Assembly (NCBI RefSeq): GCF_016862635.1
Contig: NZ_BONI01000023.1
Location: forward strand, 1 to 64,000
DNA length: 64,000 bases
DNA from: Catellatospora coxensis
GTDB taxonomy: Bacteria; Actinomycetota; Actinomycetes; Mycobacteriales; Micromonosporaceae
Direction of reading: 5' to 3'
The position numbers and the translations under genes are program-made. Numbering within the stretch: the first letter of the stretch is position 1; every line of letters starts with the position of its first letter. The notes under the pieces were generated by a model. It saw only the letters and a program-made list of their open reading frames with translations, did not search any database and was not told the DNA's origin. Below, piece by piece: positions 30,601 to 39,608 of the stretch.

Positions 30601-31097
30601 GCCCGGCCTCCTACGTAGTTGGGCAGCAGCCGCCGCAGGGCGGTGATGGCGTACGACGTCTGGCTCTTGACCGTGCCCGGCGAGCAGCCCAGCGTCCGGG
30701 CGGTCTCCGCGACGTCCATGCCCTCCCAGTAGCGCAGCACGATCACGGCACGCTGGCCCGGGGCGAGCCTGGCCAGCGCCGCCATCAGGTCGAGGCGGTC
30801 GGCGACGTCCTCGGCCGGCGCGGGCACGTCCGGCGGTTCGGGGAACGGCCTGACCCGTCGCGCCCACCAGGTCTGCCGCTGGTCGAGGAAGATGTTGACG
30901 AGCATGCGGCGCACGTAGGCGTCCGGCGAGTCGGCCTGCGCGACCCGGGTCCAGTGCCGGTACAGCCGGATCAGGGCGGACTGGGTCAGGTCGTGCGCCT
31001 CGTCCCAGTTCCCGCACAGCCGGTATGCCGTCCGGCGCAGGTCCAGCACCCGCGCTTGCGCAAACTCGGTGAACGCGTGTTCATCCTCGGCCCGCAT
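30597..31097 (-). CDS. SigE-family ECF RNA polymerase sigma factor
   Basis: A 166-aa ECF sigma factor. Region 2 includes TAYRLCGNWDEAHDLTQSALIRLYRHW, and region 4 has LAPGQRAVIVLRYWEGMDVAETARTLGCSPGTVKSQ, the helix-turn-helix that reads the -35 element. The tryptophan and TVKSQ signature place it in the actinobacterial SigE family of about 170 residues. GAGGGG precedes the ATG at 31097. Its 3' end overlaps the beta-propeller gene, the probable regulator or effector. Confidence 0.92.
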   Translation of the reverse strand: MRAEDEHAFTEFAQARVLDLRRTAYRLCGNWDEAHDLTQSALIRLYRHWTRVAQADSPDAYVRRMLVNIFLDQRQTWWARRVRPFPEPPDVPAPAEDVADRLDLMAALARLAPGQRAVIVLRYWEGMDVAETARTLGCSPGTVKSQTSYAITALRRLLPNYVGGRA

Positions 31098-31183
31098 CTG
31101 ACCCCTCTCGTCCGTACCGCTGACCGGAGCAGGTCGCCGGACGGTTGTGCCGTCTGATCGTCGTATTCGCCGACGATCATCGG

Positions 31184-32350
31184 TCAGGCCGGTTTGACGG
31201 GCTGCCGGAGGATCGTCTTGAGCTTGGCGGGCTCCGTGCGGCGGGCGTCGCTGAGGTAGATCTCGTGGTGGTCGCCGTTGAAGGTCAGCCCGTTGTCGGG
31301 CAGGTAGCGGTGGTGCAGGCGGTCCAGGGTCGGCGCTTCGTCGTCGTAGGAGCCGACGTGCAGGATCTGCACGCTCCTTCCCTCGGTGAGGCTGATCAGC
31401 CGGACGCCGGCCAGCGCCGGGTTGTCCTTCTTCTTCGCAGCCTCGGCGACGGCCGCGCGGACCATGTCCTCGGTGATCCAGTCGGGCTGGCTGATCATCA
31501 TGGTCCAGGACCAGGCCTGCTTGTCGCGGGTCACGAACGCCTGCGGGTCGTCGGCGCGCCACAGCCCTTCCAGCGGCCCGACCACGAAGTCCCGGCCGAG
31601 GCCCTTCTTGCTCGCGAACTTCAGGGTGTACGCCGTCGTGAAGAGCGCCTCGACGGCCTCGGGGTACGCCGTGGCGGTGTTCGGGTCGCCGTGGCCGTCG
31701 ACCGCTATGTACCGCAGTTCGGGCACGTCCACCACGACGAAGTCCTTCGCCGAGGGGGCGTACAGCTCGCGGCGCGCCTGCTTGATGTCGTACTTGTCCA
31801 TCGCGGTCTCCTTGGTCAGTGTCGCCAGCGTGGCCTCGGTCCAGCCGACGTCGGCCCGGAGCATCGCCTCGCCGTAGTCGAAAATCGCCGAGGCGGCCGT
31901 GGGCAGCGGCTCCTGTCGCACCCTGGCCGCACGGACCTCGGCCAGCTGTTCGCGCAGCGCCGCCAGCCGTCGGGTCAGCCCGCGCGCGACGTCCCCGTCC
32001 GGCAGACCCGGGCTGTTCGCCATGCCGATCAGGACGCGGGAGCGCACCGGCGTCAGCGTGGCCAGCGCGTCTTCGGTCGCGGCGGCGCACAGGCCATGGC
32101 CCGCCGCGGTCACCCGGTAGGTGGCACGCGACTTCGCCGACCGCCTTTCGCCGGCCGGAGTCGCGGCCGCCTCGATCAGGCCACGGGCGGCGAGTTTGTC
32201 GAGCAGGTAGTAGATGGACGAGAACGCGAGCGCCGTCCAGTTGCGCATACCCCGTTCCTCGATGACCCGTTCCAGCTCGTACCCGTGGCGCGGCTGTTCG
32301 AGCAACAGCCCCAGCACAGTCAGCTCGGCATCGGTCAGCGTCGGTTCCAC
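31184..32350 (-). CDS. PadR-family regulator fused to a GyrI-like effector domain
   Basis: A 388-aa fusion starting with GTG. Residues 1-175 are a PadR winged-helix repressor (LTVLGLLLEQPRHGYELE, SSIYYLLDKLAARGLI) with its C-terminal dimerisation helices. Residues 182-388 are a GyrI-like small-molecule-binding domain that begins MDKYDIKQARRELYAPSAKD, the usual start of stand-alone GyrI-like proteins. The fusion therefore looks like two once-separate genes joined in frame. The GyrI part would bind an amphipathic ligand and relieve repression. An 18-bp palindrome lies directly upstream. Confidence 0.9.
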   Translation of the reverse strand: MEPTLTDAELTVLGLLLEQPRHGYELERVIEERGMRNWTALAFSSIYYLLDKLAARGLIEAAATPAGERRSAKSRATYRVTAAGHGLCAAATEDALATLTPVRSRVLIGMANSPGLPDGDVARGLTRRLAALREQLAEVRAARVRQEPLPTAASAIFDYGEAMLRADVGWTEATLATLTKETAMDKYDIKQARRELYAPSAKDFVVVDVPELRYIAVDGHGDPNTATAYPEAVEALFTTAYTLKFASKKGLGRDFVVGPLEGLWRADDPQAFVTRDKQAWSWTMMISQPDWITEDMVRAAVAEAAKKKDNPALAGVRLISLTEGRSVQILHVGSYDDEAPTLDRLHHRYLPDNGLTFNGDHHEIYLSDARRTEPAKLKTILRQPVKPA

Positions 32351-32355
32351 AGCGA

Positions 32356-32373
32356 TATTCTAGCGCTAGAATA
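32356..32373. promoter_or_regulatory. 18-bp palindrome, likely PadR autoregulatory operator
   Basis: TATTCTAGC followed by GCTAGAATA is a perfect inverted repeat, strikingly AT-rich, ending 6 bp from the GTG of the PadR-GyrI gene. PadR proteins commonly bind such dyads over their own promoter. Confidence 0.7.
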
Positions 32374-32394
32374 ATCGGGCCGGCCGGGGACCTG

Positions 32395-32682
32395 TCAGCG
32401 GCAGTTGATCTGCATGGTGCGCACGAGCACCGGTTCGGTGCCCGCTCCGGGCACGGCCTCGGGGTAGACGCGGATCTCCAGCTCGCCGTCCAGGTCATCC
32501 AGCTCGTCGGCGCATTCGCCGAGGAACCGGTCCACGAACTCGTCCACCGGACCCGTCGCCAGCCACTCGTTCGGCACCTGGCGCGGCCCGCCCGGCCCCA
32601 TCGGCTCGAACGACGGGGTGCCCGCCCGCCGGAAACGCAGCTCGTACCAGTGGTTCTGCCAATACGGCCGCCCCGCGTGCAT
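32395..32682 (-). CDS. Hypothetical protein, 95 aa
   Basis: A small acidic protein I do not recognise. The N-terminal part is aromatic and basic (HAGRPYWQNHWYELRFRR); the C-terminal half is acidic (ECADELDDLDGELEIRVYPEAV) and ends NCR. No signal peptide or TM segment is seen. It lies between the PadR-GyrI gene and the divergent GH43 gene. The ATG at 32682 gives the shortest consistent frame; another start a little upstream is possible. Confidence 0.6.
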   Translation of the reverse strand: MHAGRPYWQNHWYELRFRRAGTPSFEPMGPGGPRQVPNEWLATGPVDEFVDRFLGECADELDDLDGELEIRVYPEAVPGAGTEPVLVRTMQINCR

Positions 32683-32778
32683 CGCACCGTTATACCAGCG
32701 CGCCGGTGCGACAGCAGGCACGATCGTTTGCCGGCCGAGCGGCGGGCGCGCACCGGGACACGGCCATACCATTGCCGA

Positions 32779-34338
32779 ATGTCCGATCTCGAGTCGCCGC
32801 TCCCCCGGCCCGATGACCGCACGGCCGGCTCCAGAACGCACGGCTGGGCCGGCGGCGCTTTCACCAACCCGGTGATCCCGGGGTTCCACCCGGACCCGAG
32901 CGTGTGCCGGGTGGGCGAGGACTACTACCTGGCCTGCTCCAGCTTCGAGTACTTCCCCGGCGTGCCGATCTTCCACAGCCGGGACCTGGTGCACTGGGCG
33001 CAGCTCGGCAACGCGCTGGACCGGCCGAGCCAGCTCGTCCTGCCGCCCGGCATGCCGTCCTCGGCGGGCGTGTACGCGCCGACCCTGCGCCACCACGACG
33101 GCCGCTTCTGGCTGATCACCACCAACGTCGCCCCCGGCGGCGGCAACATGCTCTTCACCGCGACCGACCCCGCCGGGCCGTGGTCCGATCCGGTCCGGCT
33201 GCCCGACGTCGGCGGCATCGACCCGGACCTCGTCTGGGACGAGCAGGGCCGCTGCTGGTGCACGGTCGCCGGGATCCAGCAGGTGCGCATCGACCCCGAC
33301 ACCGGCCGGACCATCGGCGAGCCGCGGCGGCTGTGGTCCGGCAAGCCAGGCGCGCAGGCCCCGGAGGCCCCGCACCTGTACCGGATCGGCGGGTTCTGGT
33401 ACCTGATGATCGCCGAGGGCGGCACCGAGCGCGGGCACGCCGTGTCCATCGCGCGCGGGCCGGCCCCCGACGGGCCGTTCGAGCCCTGCCCGGACAACCC
33501 GATCCTGACCCACCGCGGCACCAACCGTCCGATCCAGAACACCGGGCACGCCGACCTGGTGCAGGCCCCCGACGGATCGTGGTGGCTGGTGCTGCTGGCG
33601 GTCCGGCCGCAGGGCGGCACCCCGGGCTGGCACGTGCTCGGGCGGGAGACCTGCCTCGCCCCGGTGAGCTGGGTCGACGGCTGGCCGGTGGTCGGCGAGC
33701 TCGCCCCGGTGATGGCCGCTCCGCCGTGGCCGGCGCACCCGGTGCCCGCCCCCGCGGTCCGGGACGACTTCGACGGCGACGGCCTGCACCCGCGGTGGAT
33801 CTGGGTGCGGTCCCGGCCGGACGGGTTCCGGTCGGCCGACCGCCCCGGCTGGCTCACCCTGCGGGCGCGCGGCGCGGGCCTCGACGAGCCCGACGTGACG
33901 TTCGTGGGCCGCCGCCAGCAGCACCAGTCCTGCCGGGCGCGGACGCTGGCCGACGCCGCCGGCGGGCGCGGCGGGCTCGCGGTGCGGATCGACGAGGCCC
34001 ACCACTACGAGATCGAGGTGGGCGACGGCCAGGCACGGGTCCTGGCGCGTACGTCGTCGCTGCTCTCGACGGTCGCGACCCGGGCCGTGCCGGACGGTCC
34101 GGTCCGGCTGCGGATCGACATCGTGGCCGCCGCACCCGAACGGTGGCATCCCCGCATGGAGCCGGACCTGCTGCGCCTCGGGGTCGAGGCCGCCGACGGC
34201 ACGTTCGACGTGCTCGCCGAACTCGACGGCCGCTACCTGTCGACCGAGGTGGCGGGCGGCTTCACCGGCCGGGTCATCGGCATGTACGCCGCCGCCGGCG
34301 AGGTGGCGTTCGACTGGTTCGACTACGAACCGCTCTGA
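32779..34338 (+). CDS. Glycoside hydrolase family 43 protein (xylosidase/arabinofuranosidase type)
   Basis: A 519-aa protein with an N-terminal five-bladed GH43 domain and a C-terminal beta-sandwich (about residues 335-519) like the XynB-type subfamily. Catalytic residues visible: the base Asp in GFHPDPS (D39), the pKa-tuning Asp in GGIDPDLVWD (near 148) and the acid Glu in APEAPHLY (E196). No signal peptide is seen, so it probably acts on imported oligosaccharides. Substrate (beta-xylosides or alpha-L-arabinofuranosides) cannot be fixed. Its 3' end overlaps the convergent cupin gene by 16 bp. Confidence 0.92.
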   Translation: MSDLESPLPRPDDRTAGSRTHGWAGGAFTNPVIPGFHPDPSVCRVGEDYYLACSSFEYFPGVPIFHSRDLVHWAQLGNALDRPSQLVLPPGMPSSAGVYAPTLRHHDGRFWLITTNVAPGGGNMLFTATDPAGPWSDPVRLPDVGGIDPDLVWDEQGRCWCTVAGIQQVRIDPDTGRTIGEPRRLWSGKPGAQAPEAPHLYRIGGFWYLMIAEGGTERGHAVSIARGPAPDGPFEPCPDNPILTHRGTNRPIQNTGHADLVQAPDGSWWLVLLAVRPQGGTPGWHVLGRETCLAPVSWVDGWPVVGELAPVMAAPPWPAHPVPAPAVRDDFDGDGLHPRWIWVRSRPDGFRSADRPGWLTLRARGAGLDEPDVTFVGRRQQHQSCRARTLADAAGGRGGLAVRIDEAHHYEIEVGDGQARVLARTSSLLSTVATRAVPDGPVRLRIDIVAAAPERWHPRMEPDLLRLGVEAADGTFDVLAELDGRYLSTEVAGGFTGRVIGMYAAAGEVAFDWFDYEPL

Positions 34339-34736
34339 CGCGGGGCGCGGCGGTCGCGGCGGCGCTCCAGCTCCTCGTCGTCGACGTAGGTCAGCATCGG
34401 CTGGCCGGGCACGCAGTGCATGACGACGACGAAACGGCTGGTCGCGTCGGGCAGGTTGTTGCCGTCCTGGTAGTGGATGACGTCGCCGCCCGGTTCGAAG
34501 AACGCCTCGCCCGCCCGGATGACCCGTTCGGGCTCGCCTTCGAGCTCGAAGAGCATCTCCCCTTCGATCATGTATCCGAAGATCGGGCCGGAGTGCCTGT
34601 GCGGCGGCAGTCCCTTGCCGCCGGGCGGGATCTCCACCAGCAGCGTCATCACGTCGACCGGCTGCGGGGTGGTCGGCAGCAGCCGCTGGTTGAGCATGGT
34701 GAGCACGGAGGTGCTGCGGTTGTCTGCGGGGTCCAT
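34323..34736 (-). CDS. Cupin-domain protein
   Basis: A 137-aa single-domain cupin. Motif 1 appears as PPGGKGLPPHRHSGPIFGYMIEGE with the metal-binding HxH and Glu; motif 2 is the GEAFFEPGGDVIHYQDGNN segment with its His. This metal-binding beta-barrel may be a small dioxygenase, isomerase or sensor. The convergent 16-bp overlap with the GH43 gene is unusual but both frames have good family support. Confidence 0.85.
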   Translation of the reverse strand: MDPADNRSTSVLTMLNQRLLPTTPQPVDVMTLLVEIPPGGKGLPPHRHSGPIFGYMIEGEMLFELEGEPERVIRAGEAFFEPGGDVIHYQDGNNLPDATSRFVVVMHCVPGQPMLTYVDDEELERRRDRRAPRQSGS

Positions 34737-34915
34737 GTCGACACACCTCTTCGCACGGTGACAGCGATGGCCGCTGAGCTGGTCCGGACCGGCCCTACCG
34801 GCATACCGGGACGAATCCATCCTCGCAAAGCACGGCCGGTCCCGTGCCCGGAACAGGTCACTCGGGCGAGGCGACCGGCCTGGCGCGGGCCGGCCCGACG
34901 CACCATCCTGACGTG

Positions 34916-36139
34916 ATGACCACACAGACGTACGCCCGCCCGAACCTGCTCGTGCTGCGCGCACGGCGCCTGTTCGACGGCGCGGGCGGCCCGATGCTCG
35001 ACGAGCCGTCCGTGGTCGTCGACGGCGGCCGAATCGTTTCGGTCGTCCGGGGCGCGGCGAACGTGCCCGCGGGCGCGGACGTCGTGGACCTGCCCTCGGC
35101 CACGCTGCTGCCCGGGCTGGTCGACTCGCATGTGCACCTGGCGTTCGACGCCACCGCCGACCCGATCGCCCGGCTGGGCGAGCGCGACGACGCGGCGGCC
35201 TACGCGGCGATGTGCACGGCGGCCCGCGCGGCCGCGGCGGGCGGCGTCACCACCGTGCGCGACCTCGGTGACCGTGGTTACCTGTCGCTGCGGGTGCGCG
35301 CGGCGGCCCGCGCCGGTGACCATACGCTGCCCGAGGTCGTGGCGGCGGGCGTGCCGATCACGACACCCGGCGGGCACTGCCACTTCCTCGGTGAGTCCGC
35401 CGCCGGCGTCGCGGACCTGCGTGCCGCGGTCCGGGCGCGCGCCGAACGCGGCGTCGACGTCATCAAGATCATGGCGAGCGGCGGCAACATCACCCCGGGC
35501 AGCCGCCCGGAGCTGGCACAGTACTCCGTGCACGAGTTGCGGGCCGTGGTCGAGCAGGCGCACGAGCTGGGACTGCGGGTCGCGGCGCACGCCCACGGCA
35601 CGTCCTCGATCGTCGCGGCGACCGAGGCGGGCGTCGACAGCCTCGAACACGCCACCTTCATCAACGCCGGCTCCGTCGACGACATCCCCGACGGGCTGCT
35701 GGACACGATCGTGTCCCGCGGCATCGCGCTGAGCCTGACCTTCGGCACCCGGCCCGTCGACGGCCACGCGGTGCCGCCGAGCATCGCCACCCGGATGCCC
35801 CGGTTCGTCACCAACGCCGCCCGGATGCGCGCCGCGGGCGGCCGGATCGTGATCGGCACCGACGCGGGCATCGCCCCCGTGAAGCCGCACTTCGTACTGC
35901 GCCATGCGGTGCCGCAGCTCGCACCGCTGGGCATGGGCGGCGCGGAGGCGCTGCACGCGGTCACCGCGCGGGCGGCCGACGTGATCGGGCTGGGCCACCG
36001 CAAGGGGCGGATCGCCGTCGGCTACGACGCCGACATCCTGGCCGTCTCGGGTGACCCGGTCGCCGAGCCGGACGCGATCCACCGCCTGCAAGCCGTCTAC
36101 GTCCGCGGCGTCCGGCTGCCGGGGCGCCCCCTCCGGTGA
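34916..36139 (+). CDS. Metal-dependent amidohydrolase (imidazolonepropionase/prolidase-like)
   Basis: A 407-aa amidohydrolase-superfamily enzyme. Zinc-site residues are seen in sequence order: HVHLAF (HxH), a Lys in VIKIMASGG which is probably carbamylated, His in AAHAHG, His in LEHATFIN and Asp in IGTDAG. The N-terminal ARRLFDGAGG and C-terminal GRIAVGYDADIL are typical of the small beta-sandwich part. Relatives include Xaa-Pro and Xaa-Arg dipeptidases. The ATG at 34916 gives the expected N-terminus; there is no signal peptide. Confidence 0.9.
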   Translation: MTTQTYARPNLLVLRARRLFDGAGGPMLDEPSVVVDGGRIVSVVRGAANVPAGADVVDLPSATLLPGLVDSHVHLAFDATADPIARLGERDDAAAYAAMCTAARAAAAGGVTTVRDLGDRGYLSLRVRAAARAGDHTLPEVVAAGVPITTPGGHCHFLGESAAGVADLRAAVRARAERGVDVIKIMASGGNITPGSRPELAQYSVHELRAVVEQAHELGLRVAAHAHGTSSIVAATEAGVDSLEHATFINAGSVDDIPDGLLDTIVSRGIALSLTFGTRPVDGHAVPPSIATRMPRFVTNAARMRAAGGRIVIGTDAGIAPVKPHFVLRHAVPQLAPLGMGGAEALHAVTARAADVIGLGHRKGRIAVGYDADILAVSGDPVAEPDAIHRLQAVYVRGVRLPGRPLR

Positions 36140-36158
36140 GCCCGCGTCGATCGCGGCC

Positions 36159-36899
36159 CTACTCGGACGATGTCAGCAGCCGGTATCCGACGTCAGCCGT
36201 GCCGGGCGCACCCGGCTCGCCGTGGCGCTCCTGCCAGAGCCCCCTCGCCAGATCGTCGCCCAGCCGCCGCATCGCCTCGGCGACCCGGTCCGGGTCGAGT
36301 CTGGCCAGCGACGAGATCGACGCCCGGACCGCCGGGTCGAGGTAGGCGTGCGGCCTGTTCCAGTACGCGGCCAGGAAGCCGTCGCTGCAGTCATGCGGCA
36401 CCGGCATCGCCGTCACCTGCGCGGGAGCCAGCTGCCGGGCGATGAAGTCCTGCTCGGGCAGCTCCCGCTCGGCCTCGGCGATCTCCGGCAGGTAGTCGGC
36501 GATCAGCCAGAACCGGGACATGACCGCGTGATCCCAGGTGAGTACCACCTGCCGGCGCGAGACGCGGCGCAGCTCGGCCAGCCCGCGGGCCGGATCGGTC
36601 CAGTGGTGCACGGTGAGGACCGCCAAACCGGCGTCGAAACTCTTGTCGGCGAGCGGAAGCCGCTCGGCGACGGCCCGCACCACGGGCGCGCTGCCCGGCG
36701 GCCGTTGCGCGATCATCACCGCTGACGGTTCCACGGCGAGCACGCTGCGATCGGCCGGTTCGTAGGAGCCTGTGCCCGCCCCGACGTTGACGACGGTGCG
36801 GGCCTCACCCAGCGCGTCCTCGACGAGCGCGGCCAGGCGCGGATCCGGGCGGCGGCGCTGGGCGTAGCCGACACCGAAGGTCTGATAAGGATCGCTCAT
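36159..36899 (-). CDS. Class I SAM-dependent methyltransferase
   Basis: A 246-aa methyltransferase. Motif I is VVNVGAGTGSYE near residue 40, followed by LAVEPSAVM (motif II acidic residue) and AERLPLADKSFDAGLAVLTVHHWTDP, the UbiE/type 11 pattern. The C-terminal half is lineage-specific. Substrate unknown. It is convergent with the amidohydrolase gene. Confidence 0.88.
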   Translation of the reverse strand: MSDPYQTFGVGYAQRRRPDPRLAALVEDALGEARTVVNVGAGTGSYEPADRSVLAVEPSAVMIAQRPPGSAPVVRAVAERLPLADKSFDAGLAVLTVHHWTDPARGLAELRRVSRRQVVLTWDHAVMSRFWLIADYLPEIAEAERELPEQDFIARQLAPAQVTAMPVPHDCSDGFLAAYWNRPHAYLDPAVRASISSLARLDPDRVAEAMRRLGDDLARGLWQERHGEPGAPGTADVGYRLLTSSE

Positions 36900-37080
36900 G
36901 CCTGCCTGCTTACCAGCATCACCGAGGTCGCCGACAGCGCGCCCCGGTGCGGTTCGGTGCTCGTCGCCGGCCGCCGGTTCGCTCACCCTGCGGATGACCG
37001 ACGTCCGCCGAGAACAGCCAGCTGCGATCAGGTCGACGACGTCCGGCTGCGACTCGTCCTCGCCCTGACGCCGACCCGGT

Positions 37081-37686
37081 TCACTGCGGCAGCGGCGCGC
37101 CCGAGGCCTCGGCCACCATGTACGCGGCGTACCAGGCGGGCCAGTCGGGGTCCGAGCCGCCGATGCGCTTCTCGTGCTCGCCATGGGCCTGCGAGGCCCG
37201 GCGCATCGCGCTCGCCAGGTCGGTCGCGGAGGTGAACGCCGTCGCGCCCGGGTCGACGCGGCCGGGCAGCCGGTTGGTGATCTCCTGCAGGACCCAGGTG
37301 TTGCCGTCGGGGTCGGCGAACTCGGCCCGCGACGCGTACGTGCCGCGAGCGGGGTCAGGGCCCTTGATCGGGCCGTCCGGACCGAGGTGGAAGACGTCGG
37401 TGACGGGGACACCGGCGGCGGCCAGGGCATCGTGGGCCTGCTCGATGTCGGAGACGATCAGGAACGACCGGGCCGAGCCGGGCGTTGCCGTGGTCAGGTT
37501 CGTGCCGAAGTGGACCGAGCACTGCGAGCCGTGCGGCGTCAGCTGGACGACGCCAGACCCGGGCGGGGTCTGGTCCGAGCGCCAGCCGAGGCGGCCGTAG
37601 AACTCCTCCGCTCGGGCGACGTCGGAAACCGGGATCACCACGACTTCGAGCTTCATGTCGAGGTCGCCGACACCAGTCGCGCTCAT
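37081..37686 (-). CDS. VOC-family (glyoxalase/bleomycin-resistance type) protein
   Basis: A 201-aa protein with one VOC module in the first 135 residues (VVVIPVSDVARAEEFYGRLGW through FADPDGNTWVLQE), the fold of glyoxalases and antibiotic-binding proteins. The C-terminal 65 residues (HEKRIGGSDPDWPAWYAAYM) are an extension often seen in actinobacterial members. Function may be a lyase or a binding protein; the metal-ligand set is not certain. Confidence 0.85.
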   Translation of the reverse strand: MSATGVGDLDMKLEVVVIPVSDVARAEEFYGRLGWRSDQTPPGSGVVQLTPHGSQCSVHFGTNLTTATPGSARSFLIVSDIEQAHDALAAAGVPVTDVFHLGPDGPIKGPDPARGTYASRAEFADPDGNTWVLQEITNRLPGRVDPGATAFTSATDLASAMRRASQAHGEHEKRIGGSDPDWPAWYAAYMVAEASGAPLPQ

Positions 37687-37873
37687 CTCTTCCTCCCAGG
37701 GACCGCTCCGACAGCTCGGTCTTGACGATACTGTCGAATCGGTTTAACCGTTCCTTATCGGGCCAATCTCGCGGAGCTTGCCGGCGCGGGAGCGGTGAAC
37801 TGCGCGGAACCGCGTACGGCGGAGTCCGGCGGGAGGTATGCAAGCGGGGGACCCGTACGTCAGGAGGCGTGGC

Positions 37874-38461
37874 ATGACCACCTACAAGGTCGGATACTTC
37901 ATCGGGAGTCTGTCGTCGACATCGGTGAACCGGGAGCTGTCCCGGGTGCTGATCCGGCTCGCGCCCGAGGAGCTGGAGTTCACCGAGATCCCGATCGGCA
38001 ACCTGCCGCTGTACAGCCCGGACCACGACGCGAACTACCCGACCGAGGCGGTCGCGCTCAAGGACGCCATCCACCGCTCCCAGGCGATCCTGTTCGTCAC
38101 GCCCGAGTACAACCGGTCGATCCCGGGCGCGCTGAAGAACGCCGTCGACTGGGCCTCGCGGCCGTGGGGCAAGAACTCGTTCGACCACATCCCGGCGGCG
38201 GTCATCGGCGCGTCCATCGGCCAGATCGGCACGGCGCTGGCCCAGCAGGCGCTGCGGGGCGTGCTCAGCTTCTGCAACGCCCGGCAGATGACCGCGCCCG
38301 AGGCGTACATCCAGTACAACAACACGCTGTTCCCCGGTGACGGCGAGGTCACCGACGACGCGGTGCGCACGTTCCTGTCGGACTACATGGCCGAGTTCCG
38401 CGACCACATCGTGCGCGTGCTGTCGGTGCTCCCCCGCCAGGGCCACGAGCAGCCGCAGTGA
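37874..38461 (+). CDS. NADPH-dependent FMN reductase
   Basis: A 195-aa flavodoxin-fold quinone/azo reductase. The FMN phosphate loop GSLSSTSVNREL is near residue 12, and the TPEYNRSIPGALKNAVDW motif near residue 77 is the family signature. It uses NAD(P)H to reduce FMN or quinones in the cytoplasm. AGGAGG lies 6 bases upstream of the ATG at 37874, which fixes the start. Confidence 0.93.
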   Translation: MTTYKVGYFIGSLSSTSVNRELSRVLIRLAPEELEFTEIPIGNLPLYSPDHDANYPTEAVALKDAIHRSQAILFVTPEYNRSIPGALKNAVDWASRPWGKNSFDHIPAAVIGASIGQIGTALAQQALRGVLSFCNARQMTAPEAYIQYNNTLFPGDGEVTDDAVRTFLSDYMAEFRDHIVRVLSVLPRQGHEQPQ

Positions 38462-38479
38462 GTCCCGCCGAGCGCCGGC

Positions 38480-39520
38480 TCAGAGCCAGTCGTTGCGCTT
38501 GAAGACGGTGTAGAGCAGGACGGACAGGACGGCGATGAGGCCCGTCGAGACGACCATGCCCCACACGCTGCCGTAGCCGGGATAGGGCAGGTTCTGCCCG
38601 TAGAACCCGGTGATCGCGGTCGGCACCGCGATGATGGCCGCCCAGCTGGTCACCTTCTTCATGATCATGTTCAGGTGGTTCGCCTGGGTGATCAGGTTCG
38701 TCTGCACGGTGGTGGCGGCGAGGTCGTGCAGGGCGTCGGTCCAGTCGGCCGCGCGCATCGCATGGTCGTAGAGCTTCTGGTAGTACGGCGCCACGGCGGC
38801 GTCGACGGCGAGCACGTCCTGGTTCAGCAGCGACTCGACGACCTCCTCCATCGGCTTCACCACGCGGCGCAGCGCGATCAGGTCGCGGCGCAGCTGGAAC
38901 AACCGCTGCTGCGCCGGCTGCACCGCGGACCTGCGGGCGTCGAACAGCTGCTCCTCCAGGTCGTCGACGGCCTCGTCGAGCTGCCGCACCGTCTGGAACT
39001 GGCCGTTGACTATGTGGTCGAGCAGCCCGTACAGCAGGTAGGCGACACCGTGCCGGGTCAGCCCGGGTGCGGCGTCCCAGCCCGCGACGACCGGGTCGAG
39101 GTCGAGGCCGCAGTCCTTGCGGATCGTGATCAGTACGCGGTCGTTGCAGAAGACCGCGATCTCGTACAGCTTCAGCGCCGAGCCGTCCGGGTCGAGGGCG
39201 GCCCCGTACGCGTCGAGGGACAGGTGCTCGGGGTAGCGGTTGAGGCTCGGGCGCTGGCCCTTGTCCAGGCACTCCCCGATCGCCAGCTCGTGCAGCCCGA
39301 TGTCGGACTCCAGCATGCTCAGGTCCTCGGCGCTCGGCCGGTACAGGTCCAGCCAGAGGACCGCCGCCGGGTCGGCCAGGTGCTCGGCGACGTCGTCGAC
39401 CGGGAAGTCGGCGAGCGTGCACACGCCGTCGCGATACACCCGGGACCTCGCGTGCCGCACCGACTCCGGCGGATCGCGATCGCCGCCGGGGCCCGCGACG
39501 ACCCCGCCGTCCCCGCCCAC
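38480..39520 (-). CDS. CorA-type divalent cation transporter with GQN instead of GMN
   Basis: A 346-aa CorA-superfamily channel: a large cytoplasmic alpha/beta and coiled-helix domain, then two TM helices at the C-terminus (about residues 285-340). The loop after TM1 reads YGQNLPYPG where Mg2+-selective CorA has YGMNF. The basic C-terminal tail KRNDWL is typical. Such variants may be Mg2+ or Zn2+/Co2+ transporters with altered selectivity. The ATG at 39520 was used; no strong ribosome site was seen. Confidence 0.9.
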   Translation of the reverse strand: MGGDGGVVAGPGGDRDPPESVRHARSRVYRDGVCTLADFPVDDVAEHLADPAAVLWLDLYRPSAEDLSMLESDIGLHELAIGECLDKGQRPSLNRYPEHLSLDAYGAALDPDGSALKLYEIAVFCNDRVLITIRKDCGLDLDPVVAGWDAAPGLTRHGVAYLLYGLLDHIVNGQFQTVRQLDEAVDDLEEQLFDARRSAVQPAQQRLFQLRRDLIALRRVVKPMEEVVESLLNQDVLAVDAAVAPYYQKLYDHAMRAADWTDALHDLAATTVQTNLITQANHLNMIMKKVTSWAAIIAVPTAITGFYGQNLPYPGYGSVWGMVVSTGLIAVLSVLLYTVFKRNDWL

Positions 39521-39608
39521 GCCTCCAGCCTAGGCGAGCCGGCCGGTTCGCCATGCCGTGTTCGAGCGCGAGGGGATCGGCATGCCTGCCGCCCCGCCGC
39601 GCCCGGCC

